DNA of 9,338 nucleotides from JBGTKH01 sp041744735 (GCA_041744735.1 JBGTKH010000136.1:1-9338); one strand, 5' to 3'. Shown: positions 1 to 7,051, counted from the stretch's first letter. The notes: generated from the sequence alone by a model not told the origin. A program made the numbers and translations.

Positions 1-127
1 TGCGATGGCGAATCTCGCGCAACTTGCGACCCAACTCAGTCCGCGCGCGCCTCGGTACCGGTGGCGAAACCGTTACCGGTGTAACGTGCGTTGCCGCGAT
101 CTCGGTGAAATTGGACGTGCTTGCCAT
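1..127 (-). CDS. N-terminal part of a small antitoxin-like protein (runs off the window)
   Basis: The frame is open from ATG at 127 to the window edge and gives 42 residues; the rest of the gene lies outside. The start is supported by a GGGAG ribosome-binding sequence at 135-139, 7 nt upstream of the ATG. The N-terminus is Ser/Thr/Pro-rich and uncharged to about residue 25, followed by a basic helical stretch (R-T-E-L-G-R-K-L-R-E-I-R). That E-L-G-x-K-L-R-x-I-R pattern resembles short planctomycete proteins usually annotated as antitoxin-like and often found beside PIN-domain toxins; this comparison is from memory. No DNA-binding fold can be confirmed from this fragment and no toxin gene is visible. 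The gene starts 122 bp after the membrane-protein gene ends and probably has its own promoter. The reading frame is well supported, the function only weakly. Confidence 0.6.
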   Translation of the reverse strand, partial: MASTSNFTEIAATHVTPVTVSPPVPRRARTELGRKLREIRHR

Positions 128-134
128 TGTGTCG

Positions 135-139
135 CTCCC
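135..139 (-). promoter_or_regulatory. Shine-Dalgarno for the antitoxin-like gene
   Basis: On the minus strand GGGAG lies 7 nt before the ATG at 127. It decides the choice of this frame over the overlapping minus-strand frame at 36-242, whose protein has no recognisable features. Confidence 0.65.
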
Positions 140-170
140 GGCTTGGTTGATTTAACCATCTGATACTTTC

Positions 171-200
171 ATAATAACGTGAATTCGAGCGGCCAGTCGA
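171..200 (-). promoter_or_regulatory. Possible sigma70-like promoter of the antitoxin-like gene
   Basis: On the minus strand TCGACT (195-200) is followed after 18 nt by TATTAT (171-176), 4/6 and 5/6 matches to the -35 and -10 consensus. The -10 lies in a locally AT-rich patch (about 150-185) in otherwise GC-rich sequence, about 44 nt before the start codon. Matches this good occur by chance, so this is a weak call. Confidence 0.25.
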
Positions 201-248
201 GCCGGCGGTCCTTTCAGCGTTGCGATCTTCTAAAGGGCTCAAACACGA

Positions 249-629
249 TTAGCGTTCGTGGCTTTTCTGCGTTGGTTGACGCCTCCGCTGAGAGCGTTTC
301 GCCTGCGGAAGGGGTTTGAAGAGCCACGAAACAAACTGAAGCATACCAAGCACAGCGAAAGCGGGAATCAACACGAGAGCCGCCCGAGGCCAGCGGGCAA
401 CGATGATGACCGTCACCACAATGCCACCGATCACCCACATTACGGTCTCTGGCCGCCAGCGTTTCATTTGAGGCAATGCCAGCCAAATAGCCGCTAGTAC
501 TAATCCCGCTCGCAAACAAAGCCCCGCGATCAAGCTCCATTGGTCTTGAAGAAACCCCGTCCAGAAAAAAAGTATACCGTAGGCGGCAAGCATCACGAGT
601 GCGATGATTCCGAGGGCGTGACGTCGCAT
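249..629 (-). CDS. Small four-helix membrane protein, function unknown
   Basis: This 126-residue protein is dominated by hydrophobic segments at about residues 5-26, 31-52, 63-79 and 83-104, consistent with four transmembrane helices. Short charged links separate them (K-R-W-R-P-E at 56-61, R-W-P-R at 79-82), and a strongly basic tail of about 20 residues is probably cytoplasmic. I do not recognise a family. ATG at 629 is the only in-frame ATG before the hydrophobic region; no clear Shine-Dalgarno precedes it, so translation may be leaderless or coupled. The gene begins 121 bp after the end of the large pseudoprotease gene and has the same orientation, so it could be the last cistron of that operon or independent. 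A 175-residue frame overlaps it on the same strand (214-741) but is Arg/Ser-rich and featureless; the hydrophobic pattern favours this one. Confidence 0.6.
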   Translation of the reverse strand: MRRHALGIIALVMLAAYGILFFWTGFLQDQWSLIAGLCLRAGLVLAAIWLALPQMKRWRPETVMWVIGGIVVTVIIVARWPRAALVLIPAFAVLGMLQFVSWLFKPLPQAKRSQRRRQPTQKSHER

Positions 630-750
630 GAGCAGGATGTTGGCGCGCGGGTGGGAATTTCGGCGATCGGAGCGGCTGTGTCGGCCTGGACACGCTGAAC
701 GTGCCGGCCGCCAGCGGTCCGCTCCAACGACTGCTTACCAATATAGCAGA

Positions 751-2733
751 TCAGATGCGGTCGAGCGTGTCGATCCAGCGCACCAGTTCCGACAGTTCCT
801 CGTCGTTCAGGTAGCGAGGCTCGTCGCCGAGGCTCTTGACCGTGACGGGGTACCTCATGTCGGTCAGCCGTTTGACGCCCGCTTTGACAGCGGCGGCTAA
901 CGGCGATTTGTCGGCGATGGTGGTGTAGAACGCCAGACGCTGGATCGGGTCATTATCCAGCGGCCGGGCGCGGCTCGGAAGTGCCGCGTCGACGGCGGCC
1001 AGGGCGCGAATCACGTCGCGATGAGCGAAAGCCACCAGATACGCCATCGCCGCGCCGGCTTGATGGCCGTGCACGACGATGCGAGTGCGATCTATGTTGT
1101 AATTGGCCAGTACGTCGTCCAGCGTTTTGCGGATGAAGTCTACTTCAGTCGGCAACCACTTCGACGGATCGGCTGACTTCGGCGTTAGCAAAATCAAATC
1201 GTGCTGCTCGCAATGATCTTTCCAGCGAGCGACCAGTTTGTCCCTTTCGAACCCGCCGGGTGCGTGCAGCCAGAGGACAACACCGTGAGGCACATCGCTG
1301 CGATACGAATCGGGAACGTATGCGAGGCACTCGTTTGCCTCTTCGGGAATCTTGATTTCGATCACACCGACGGCCGGACGCTGGCCGGCCTCTGCCGTGG
1401 GCGGCTCGTGTGCCGCTGGCAGCGAATCAGGAATCTCGGTCGGTAGCTTGGATAACGAAAGTTCGACATCGCGAGTTTGGCCGTCGTGTTCAACTTTTAG
1501 CGTGACTTGATTGTTTGGTTCGTAAGTGGCCATCAGCTCCAAGATGGCCGTGATGTTGTTCACATCCTTGCCGGCCAGCGAGACGATTCGGTCCTTCGGC
1601 TCAATGCCGGCCTCGGACGCTGGGCTGCCGGGATAAACATAGCGCACCAGCACGCCGGCTTTCGCGGGCGCGATTTCACGGACCGGCAGAATGCCCAGGA
1701 ACGCATGCTCGTAAGGCTCGATCTTATCGGTCAGTTCGGCCGTCACTTCAATGCGCTGATCGCCGCGGGTTACGGCGACTTGCACTTGCTCGCCCGCGTA
1801 GCGGCGGCCGATTTCGTGCTTGAGCTGGGCCTGCCTCGAAACTTTCACTCCGTCCAATTCGACGATCACGTCGCCCGGTTTCAGGCCTGCCTTGGCAGCG
1901 GGCGACTTGGCGGGACAGGCGGCGATTTCCGGCGGGTCGGCGTACATGTCGGTCCCCTTGAGCGACACGCCTAATAGACCAGGATGCAGATCCTCGCCGC
2001 GTTTCATCTTCTCCAACTGCCGATTGACCTCGTCCAGCGGCACGGCAAAACCGATTCCCGAGTCGTACCATTCCGCGCCAGCCACCTCCTCCTGTCCTTG
2101 CGGCGACAGCGGCACGAGCACACCCAGTACGCGGCCGCGGATATCGACCAGCGGCCCGCCGTAATTGCTGGGCGAGATCTTCGCATCGGTCTGAATCGCT
2201 TTGCCCCAAATGCGATTCGTCGCACTGAGCACGCCCACGGAAATATTTGGCTGCGACTGCTCGAAAGTCCGCCCCAGAGCGATCGTCCACTGGCCCACCA
2301 ACATCTCGTCGCGCGGCACGGCTTGCGGAACAGTCAGCTTTTCCTCTGTATTGACCTTGAGCAGCACGAGCATGCGGCTGTGATCGCGCGCGACGATCTG
2401 TGACGCCAGCCGTTTACCGCTAGGCAACGTGACCAAAATCGACGTGGGCATCTGCACGAAGTTGAAGGCGCTGGAAATGATGTAGCCGTCTTCGCCGACC
2501 ACCAAGCCCGTTGTCGGCCCCGTGCCGACGAGCAACTGGCCGACTCGCTCCAACCCGCCGAACGTTTCGATACGGACCACCGAAGGTGCGACGGCGGTCA
2601 CTGCGGCTTTCATCGCTTGTTCTTCGAGCGAGGCGACGTCATCTTGCGCTTGAAGTGGCGGCGCTGCCAAGTGCCACATCGTCAACAGTACAAGAATGGT
2701 TGTGGCTGCGTGGGTATGAAGAGTTGATTGCAT
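751..2733 (-). CDS. Secreted HtrA-like pseudoprotease with two PDZ domains fused to an inactive-looking alpha/beta-hydrolase domain
   Basis: 660 residues. Residues 1-30 form a signal peptide (hydrophobic core about 11-24). Residues about 40-240 have the chymotrypsin-like HtrA fold, but the catalytic positions are altered: the region that normally reads T-N-x-H-V is S-S-A-F-N-F-V (87-93), the Asp before the L-A-V-L-K strand is Met121, and the G-N-S-G-G serine is Tyr191 (S-N-Y-G-G-P-L). Two PDZ domains follow (about 251-336 and 343-428), then a Pro-rich linker. Residues about 455-660 resemble an esterase/PHB-depolymerase-type alpha/beta-hydrolase: V-V-L-W-L-H-A-P-G-G at 485-494 and a nucleophile elbow G-H-Q-A-G at 556-560, with Gln558 where Ser is expected. 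No catalytic His is evident near 636-640. The protein is probably a periplasmic binding or scaffold protein without hydrolytic activity. The start has only a weak Shine-Dalgarno. The gene lies 141 bp after the other pseudoprotease gene, with a perfect inverted repeat between them. Confidence 0.88.
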   Translation of the reverse strand: MQSTLHTHAATTILVLLTMWHLAAPPLQAQDDVASLEEQAMKAAVTAVAPSVVRIETFGGLERVGQLLVGTGPTTGLVVGEDGYIISSAFNFVQMPTSILVTLPSGKRLASQIVARDHSRMLVLLKVNTEEKLTVPQAVPRDEMLVGQWTIALGRTFEQSQPNISVGVLSATNRIWGKAIQTDAKISPSNYGGPLVDIRGRVLGVLVPLSPQGQEEVAGAEWYDSGIGFAVPLDEVNRQLEKMKRGEDLHPGLLGVSLKGTDMYADPPEIAACPAKSPAAKAGLKPGDVIVELDGVKVSRQAQLKHEIGRRYAGEQVQVAVTRGDQRIEVTAELTDKIEPYEHAFLGILPVREIAPAKAGVLVRYVYPGSPASEAGIEPKDRIVSLAGKDVNNITAILELMATYEPNNQVTLKVEHDGQTRDVELSLSKLPTEIPDSLPAAHEPPTAEAGQRPAVGVIEIKIPEEANECLAYVPDSYRSDVPHGVVLWLHAPGGFERDKLVARWKDHCEQHDLILLTPKSADPSKWLPTEVDFIRKTLDDVLANYNIDRTRIVVHGHQAGAAMAYLVAFAHRDVIRALAAVDAALPSRARPLDNDPIQRLAFYTTIADKSPLAAAVKAGVKRLTDMRYPVTVKSLGDEPRYLNDEELSELVRWIDTLDRI

Positions 2734-2764
2734 CGCTAAAGTCTCGGATGGATTAGCAAACTCG

Positions 2765-2863
2765 TAAGTCGTTTAACCCGTAGCCGCAGGCGAGGGTGTC
2801 TGCCGCAGTAGCTTCACCCGCCATTGGTATGCCCTCGCCTGCGGCTACGGGTTAAACGACTTA
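2765..2863. repeat. Perfect 32-bp inverted repeat (element A) between the two pseudoprotease genes
   Basis: Arms 2765-2796 and 2832-2863 are exact reverse complements, separated by a 35-nt spacer. Each arm contains AACCCG, then TAGCCGCAGG, then CGAGGG. It begins 12 bp downstream of the stop codon at 2875. Its transcript would form a very stable hairpin, but no T-run follows on the minus strand, so it is not a canonical intrinsic terminator. It shares its inner ends with element C at 7052-7156. It could shield the upstream mRNA's 3' end or be a mobile palindromic element. Confidence 0.9.
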
Positions 2864-2874
2864 TAACATTGGCG

Positions 2875-3981
2875 TTAGTTTTGGGTGCTGATAACGATCT
2901 CGATCAGCTCCTGGCCGCGCTGCACGGTCAGCCGGACTTCGTCGTCGCGGTCGAAATAAGTGAGTTCTTCAACCAGCGATTTGCACGAGGGGACGATGCG
3001 GTTGTTCACGAACAGCACCAGATCGTCGACTCGCAGACCAGCCTTTTCGGCCGGCGAACCGGAACGTACCTTGTCGACGAACGGCGGCGTTTTCGAGAGC
3101 ACGTCGGGCACCAGCACAACTCCCAGCAACGGTAACGACAGGGCCTCCAGCGGCTTTCGTGTCTCCTCCGCAGGCCGGCGCGGAATAATCTTGCCGGACA
3201 GGATGTCGTCGACGGACGTGATCAGTTCGGCGACCGGGATCGAGTAGTTCAGCCACGTGTTGGCTTGAGCACTGCGCAGTTCTTTGCCGAGAATGCCGGC
3301 CAACTGGCCGCGGCGGTCCGTCAGTGCGCCGCCGGCGGCACCCGGATTATTGGTCATCGCGTCGAGCACATACACCGGTCCGCTGTATGCCGTCTGGAAC
3401 GCACCGCGGCGTGCATCGAGAGTCGTCCGCGTCGAGACGCTGCCGTGCAGTACACTGGCGGGCTCATTGCCGGTCGCTACGCCATACAGGTTGCTGAAGG
3501 CCAAGACCCGCGATCCAACTTCCAAACTGGCCGCCTCGTCGAGATTGAAATGCGGCAGGTCCAGAGCGTCGATTTTCAGAATCGCAACCTCCAGCCGCGG
3601 ATCGTGGCCAACTAATTCCGCTTGAAACTTGCGGCCGTCGTCGAGCGTGACGGTAACGTAATCCGTGTCGAGCACATAACTCCAAACCGTTAACACGTGT
3701 CCTTCAGCGGAAATCAAAAAGCCGCTTTGATATGCTTCGAGCCCTTGCAGTCCGCCGGCTCCGTAGATCTTGACAATCTTGGGCTGCACCGAGGCGATCA
3801 CTGCTGCGAATGAAGATTGCGCCGTCGCGGGCCGCACTGTTGATACAGAAATGATACCGACGAAAAGCAACACGGCCGCATGCTGTAGGATGGCTTTCCA
3901 AAGCCGTCCGTATGGAATGTTTGAAGCAGACGGACGGCTCTGGAGAGCCATCCTACAGGTTTTGAAACACAGCCTAGGCAT
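2875..3981 (-). CDS. Secreted HtrA-like pseudoprotease with one PDZ domain
   Basis: 368 residues with an S1C/HtrA-type fold but no catalytic triad. The His region reads V-L-T-V-W-S-Y-V (96-103) instead of L-T-N-x-H-V. The Asp equivalent is Glu131 in R-L-E-V-A-I-L-K, and the serine loop reads N-P-G-A-A-G-G-A-L (212-220), so Ser becomes Ala216. A PDZ domain spans about 283-365, with the S-P-A-E-K-A-G-L segment at 309-316. The ATG at 3981 overlaps the upstream stop codon (TGATG), and GGAG lies at 3993-3996, 11 nt upstream, so coupled translation from this ATG is likely. Residues 9-33 are encoded by an inverted repeat (3884-3957). The hydrophobic export core comes only after it (about 35-48), leaving an unusually long n-region. 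An alternative start is Met11 at 3951, which lies inside the repeat. Probable role: regulatory or peptide-binding partner of the active HtrA encoded just upstream. Confidence 0.88.
   Translation of the reverse strand: MPRLCFKTCRMALQSRPSASNIPYGRLWKAILQHAAVLLFVGIISVSTVRPATAQSSFAAVIASVQPKIVKIYGAGGLQGLEAYQSGFLISAEGHVLTVWSYVLDTDYVTVTLDDGRKFQAELVGHDPRLEVAILKIDALDLPHFNLDEAASLEVGSRVLAFSNLYGVATGNEPASVLHGSVSTRTTLDARRGAFQTAYSGPVYVLDAMTNNPGAAGGALTDRRGQLAGILGKELRSAQANTWLNYSIPVAELITSVDDILSGKIIPRRPAEETRKPLEALSLPLLGVVLVPDVLSKTPPFVDKVRSGSPAEKAGLRVDDLVLFVNNRIVPSCKSLVEELTYFDRDDEVRLTVQRGQELIEIVISTQN
3884..3957. repeat. 28-bp inverted repeat (element B) inside the 5' end of the pseudoprotease gene
   Basis: Arms 3884-3911 and 3930-3957 pair at 26 of 28 positions across an 18-nt spacer. 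Each arm is itself a small palindrome: GGATGGCTTT at 3888-3897 pairs with AAAGCCGTCC at 3900-3909, and GGACGGCTCT at 3932-3941 with AGAGCCATCC at 3944-3953 (9/10 each). The outer end TGTAGGATGG and inner CCGTCC are shared with element D at 8240-8312. It lies 24 bp inside the coding sequence and is translated as residues 9-33 of the first pseudoprotease. Confidence 0.9.
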
Positions 3982-5771
3982 CAGGCGGCTTTCTCCGCGG
4001 GTTTGGAGAGGGTGATCGTGTTCAGATGAATGACGCCGAAAATCTGGTCGCCGTAGCGGACCTCAAGCTGATGAGGCACCATGCGGCCGTCGATGTCGCG
4101 GTAGTCGCTGAAATAGACTTCGCACGGATCGCTGCTTGAGTTCGGGTAGAATTCCAAACCAATCAAACGGCCCGTTTGCGGGTCGAATAGGAACCGCGAT
4201 TCCACCACGTTGTGCGTAGCGACCAGCACGTCGGCCAGATGAGCCTGGACAGGCGCGGGGCCGGTGCCGAGGTAATAAACGTCACCGAATTTTTCCGGAC
4301 CGAGCGTTAACAGCCGCTGCCACAGATGCATCGCGACCAGCAACCCGCCGCTGTCGGCCGGCCCCAGTTGCTCGTCTAAATCCAAAGTCGCATCGACGGT
4401 CGCCAAACCGGTCGGAAACTTGCCGCTGACTTGCTTATCGCCCAAAACAATCTCGATGTCGCCGCCACCGGCCAGTTGGCCCAGCAGCGTCCAGGTGCCC
4501 GTGAATTCCGCAAAGTCGCCGCTGGCCGTGAAGTCCTTCCACACGCGATCGCGATTCAAGGCATTGAAATAGTAGTTGGCGTAACCGGGCCGAGCTTGAA
4601 TGTATTTGGCGACCTCATCGGGAATGGCTTCTGCATTGCCAGGCAGCTTCGGGACTGGAATGGGCATCGGTTCCTTGGGATTCTCGCCCGGCTTCGGCGC
4701 GGGTTTGGGTTGCGGCGGTTCTGCCGGTGCACGTTGCACTTGCGCGATCAATTCATCGCCCGAATGCACGCCGGTCAGCCGAACGAGGATGTCGTACTGC
4801 TTACCGTCGCGGCGGTAACTGAGCGGAATGCGCCAACCTTTGGGAAAGATACCGAGCACATTCTTGAACGTGTTCACGGTGCCGATTGGGCGGCCGCCGA
4901 AGGACACTACTTCATCGCCGTAGCGGAGTCCGCGGCGGTAGGCGTCCGATGATTCCAAGATATTGCTGACGACGACATTACCGTCCTCGTCGTGCGTGAC
5001 CGTGGCACCCAACGTCGCGTGATCCACAATCCGGCCGCTGCGCAGGTAGCCCATGAAGTTCTTGATCTGATTGATGGAAATCGCGTAACCGACCCCGACG
5101 TTTACGCGGCCACGTTTTTCGAACGAACCGCGGCCGTTGATGCCGATCAATTGCCCTTGAGCGTTGAACAGCGGGCCGCCCGAATTGCCGGGGTTGATCG
5201 AAGCATCGGTCTGAATGCAGTCTGCGTATTCCAGCAGCGTGCCGGCGGGATATTGGTAGCGGTGCACGCCCGAAACGATGCCGTAGGTTACCGTCGGCTG
5301 AAAATCGGTGGCCAGCAGAAACGGATTGCCGACCGCAAAACACCAGTCGCCGACGCGGACGCTGTCGCTGTCGGCTATTTCCGCGAAGGGGAAATCGTCT
5401 CGTCCAAGAAGCTTGATCAAAGCCACGTCGCCCGTGGGATCGAGACCCACGATGACAGCGTCGTAAAGCTGGCCGTCGGGCATGCTGCACTTCATGTGAT
5501 CGCCGGCCGGCTTGGAGACGTGAAAGTTCGTCAGCGCGTAACCATCCGGCGTGATGACCACGCCCGAACCGCCGCCTTGGCCGCCGCGAGCGAACACCGA
5601 CACCGCTGTCCGCGCGGCTTTGGCGATCGCCGCGATTCGCTGCTGTTCGGCGTACAACACCGACGGAGGCACCTCCGCCGCAAACGCGGTTTGCACGAAC
5701 ACCGCGGCTGTGAACCCAATCAGTCCCCCAACCACAGACGCGACCCAGTGATGACGTTGCCGTCGAATCAT
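3981..5771 (-). CDS. HtrA/Deg-type secreted serine protease with PDZ and an extra C-terminal domain
   Basis: 596 residues. Residues 1-32 are a signal peptide with a basic n-region (M-I-R-R-Q-R-H-H) and an A-F-A-A cleavage region. The protease domain (about 40-245) keeps the triad: His84 in T-N-F-H-V, Asp115 in T-G-D-V-A-L-I-K and Ser197 in G-N-S-G-G-P-L, with the usual I-Q-T-D-A-S-I-N-P before the serine. One PDZ domain spans about 251-335. A Pro-rich linker (349-376) leads to a domain of about 210 residues absent from standard DegP/DegS; its beta-rich tail with F-D-P-Q-T-G-R-L-I-G-L-E resembles LolA/RseB-like lipoprotein-sorting folds, a tentative reading. The start at 5771 is chosen because it overlaps the upstream stop as ATGA and has AAGGA 7 nt upstream; an ATG at 5792 would add seven residues without such support. 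It likely degrades or senses misfolded envelope proteins. It is the only HtrA here with a complete triad. Confidence 0.93.
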   Translation of the reverse strand: MIRRQRHHWVASVVGGLIGFTAAVFVQTAFAAEVPPSVLYAEQQRIAAIAKAARTAVSVFARGGQGGGSGVVITPDGYALTNFHVSKPAGDHMKCSMPDGQLYDAVIVGLDPTGDVALIKLLGRDDFPFAEIADSDSVRVGDWCFAVGNPFLLATDFQPTVTYGIVSGVHRYQYPAGTLLEYADCIQTDASINPGNSGGPLFNAQGQLIGINGRGSFEKRGRVNVGVGYAISINQIKNFMGYLRSGRIVDHATLGATVTHDEDGNVVVSNILESSDAYRRGLRYGDEVVSFGGRPIGTVNTFKNVLGIFPKGWRIPLSYRRDGKQYDILVRLTGVHSGDELIAQVQRAPAEPPQPKPAPKPGENPKEPMPIPVPKLPGNAEAIPDEVAKYIQARPGYANYYFNALNRDRVWKDFTASGDFAEFTGTWTLLGQLAGGGDIEIVLGDKQVSGKFPTGLATVDATLDLDEQLGPADSGGLLVAMHLWQRLLTLGPEKFGDVYYLGTGPAPVQAHLADVLVATHNVVESRFLFDPQTGRLIGLEFYPNSSSDPCEVYFSDYRDIDGRMVPHQLEVRYGDQIFGVIHLNTITLSKPAEKAA

Positions 5772-7012
5772 TTGCTGATCCTTGCGTTGCACAGATTCAA
5801 ATGGTCGGCGATATCCAGTTCGTCGCCATAGTCCACCAGTATACTCAGACGCCGTACGCCGGTGATGTCTATATCTAGCTCCAGCGGTTCGGGGTCCTTG
5901 CCCGTGATGATGCCATCGAACAAGCGACGGTTGTCGCCGGTGATCACTAATTGCACGTGCCCACCGCTGCGTACGCGGCTATCGATGCCGGCCGTGGCCA
6001 CGAAGTGCTGGAATTCACCGGGCAAGCGATACACCAGCAATGTGCGGCTGTGGATGGCCAAGCCGCGTTCGTATTCGTTTTGCCGGTCGCCCAGCATCAG
6101 TTTGCCGCCGTCGAAGCTGCGGTCGAAACGCGGCTGATACAAGCGAGTCAGCTTCGCGGAGGTGGCCAGCGCATGGACATACGGTGCCCATTCAACGGTG
6201 TCCGGAACAAGATCGCTGAGGTACACGATTTTGCCGCCCGAGAAGTCGAGCTTCTTCAACCGAGTTGGAGGCACTGAGATCTCAACACCTGCCGTGCTAG
6301 TGACTTTAAATTGGTCGTCGGCCAGCACCACCGACTTGGCTCGCAATTGCGAACCGCCGATGTCCGTAACGGTGCAAATCGGTTCAGGAAGTTGCCGGCC
6401 GGTAGCATGAAAATAGATCACGCCTTCGACTTTGGTTCGAGGCACTTCGACGCGCGTACCGTCGAAGTCGAACTGCACCACGTCAGCAGTGACGTCGTAA
6501 AGAATGCCTTCGAGATAATCCAACGCCAGCGACTCTTTAAGTTCCTCGCCAACTGTCGTCTTCGTGCTTTTGCGAATGACAAGCACGTCGCCGCTGACCT
6601 CGGCCGTGCGAATGTCCTGCCATTGTTTTTCCAACGCGGGATCTTGATCGTGCGGCTGAAGTAAGACGGAACGAATCGAGCGGGTGAGAACTTCAACGTC
6701 GCCGCCGCCAAACAGGTTGACCAAAGCCTTCCCATCCGTGACGACATAGCTGGTGGCCAATAACTGCGAACCGTCGACCAATTCAACCGTTACCTTGGGC
6801 AAGGTCGTTGGCGCCGCTGCCTTCGCGGTTGGAGTGACGGCCAGCAGGCTCTTCAAGTCGAACGTCTGGGGACCGTCGGCCGTTTGCACCACAAGCCTGT
6901 CGGCCGACAATTCGGACAAAGTGCCCGAGGCCCCGGACCCAGCGAGCAACTCGACGTTCACATCAACGGCCGAGACGCTTAATACGGCGGCGATCACGAA
7001 ATTCAACATCAT
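5768..7012 (-). CDS. Secreted beta-rich protein with C-terminal NPCBM-type domain
   Basis: 414 residues with a short hydrophobic signal peptide (about 1-16). The C-terminal part (about 262-412) matches the NPCBM/NEW2 putative carbohydrate-binding family pattern: Y-L-S-D-L-V-P near its start, G-L-A-I-H-S-R-T at 317-324, F-V-A-T-A-G-I-D at 337-344, then V-Q-L-V-I-T-G-D and a closing L-S-I-L-V-D-Y-G-D. The N-terminal 260 residues contain about four divergent beta-rich modules of 40-45 residues (near 18-59, 74-117, 163-201, 213-257), two with G-S-Q-L-x-A-x-S. No catalytic domain is visible. The start at 7012 (Met-Met) has GGGAG at 7022-7026, 9 nt upstream. Its stop overlaps the start of the active protease gene (ATGA), so the two products are probably made together; it may bind envelope glycans or target the protease. 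Sugar binding is not proven for many NPCBM proteins. Confidence 0.87.
   Translation of the reverse strand: MMLNFVIAAVLSVSAVDVNVELLAGSGASGTLSELSADRLVVQTADGPQTFDLKSLLAVTPTAKAAAPTTLPKVTVELVDGSQLLATSYVVTDGKALVNLFGGGDVEVLTRSIRSVLLQPHDQDPALEKQWQDIRTAEVSGDVLVIRKSTKTTVGEELKESLALDYLEGILYDVTADVVQFDFDGTRVEVPRTKVEGVIYFHATGRQLPEPICTVTDIGGSQLRAKSVVLADDQFKVTSTAGVEISVPPTRLKKLDFSGGKIVYLSDLVPDTVEWAPYVHALATSAKLTRLYQPRFDRSFDGGKLMLGDRQNEYERGLAIHSRTLLVYRLPGEFQHFVATAGIDSRVRSGGHVQLVITGDNRRLFDGIITGKDPEPLELDIDITGVRRLSILVDYGDELDIADHLNLCNARISK
5779..5783 (-). promoter_or_regulatory. Shine-Dalgarno deciding the HtrA start
   Basis: AAGGA on the minus strand, 7 nt before ATG 5771 and inside the 3' end of the preceding coding region. 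Together with the ATGA overlap it favours 5771 over 5792. Confidence 0.65.
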
Positions 7013-7021
7013 TTAGTACGT

Positions 7022-7026
7022 CTCCC
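7022..7026 (-). promoter_or_regulatory. Shine-Dalgarno of the NPCBM gene
   Basis: GGGAG on the minus strand, 9 nt upstream of ATG 7012; supports the first of the two adjacent Met codons as the start. Confidence 0.6.
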
Positions 7027-7051
7027 AGTTCATGTTGACGTGGTTCACTAT

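Noticed and set aside
36..242. Minus-strand 68-residue frame
   Set aside because: It conflicts with the frame starting at 127, which has a proper Shine-Dalgarno and a recognisable charged helix.
669..725. 7-bp inverted repeat (GGAGCGG / CCGCTCC) in the gap before the membrane-protein gene
   Set aside because: Short arms with a 43-nt spacer in GC-rich DNA are expected by chance.
214..741. Minus-strand 175-residue frame overlapping the membrane protein
   Set aside because: Its composition is Arg/Ser-rich without features, and the overlapping 126-residue frame has four clear hydrophobic segments.
2765..2863. Rho-independent terminator after the first pseudoprotease gene
   Set aside because: The hairpin is strong but no T-run follows on the minus strand, and the 35-nt loop and family resemblance to element C suggest a repeat element instead.
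4992..5831. Long plus-strand frame (279 residues) opposite the protease gene
   Set aside because: It is an antisense shadow of a GC-rich gene; the minus strand carries a signal peptide, full catalytic triad and PDZ domain.
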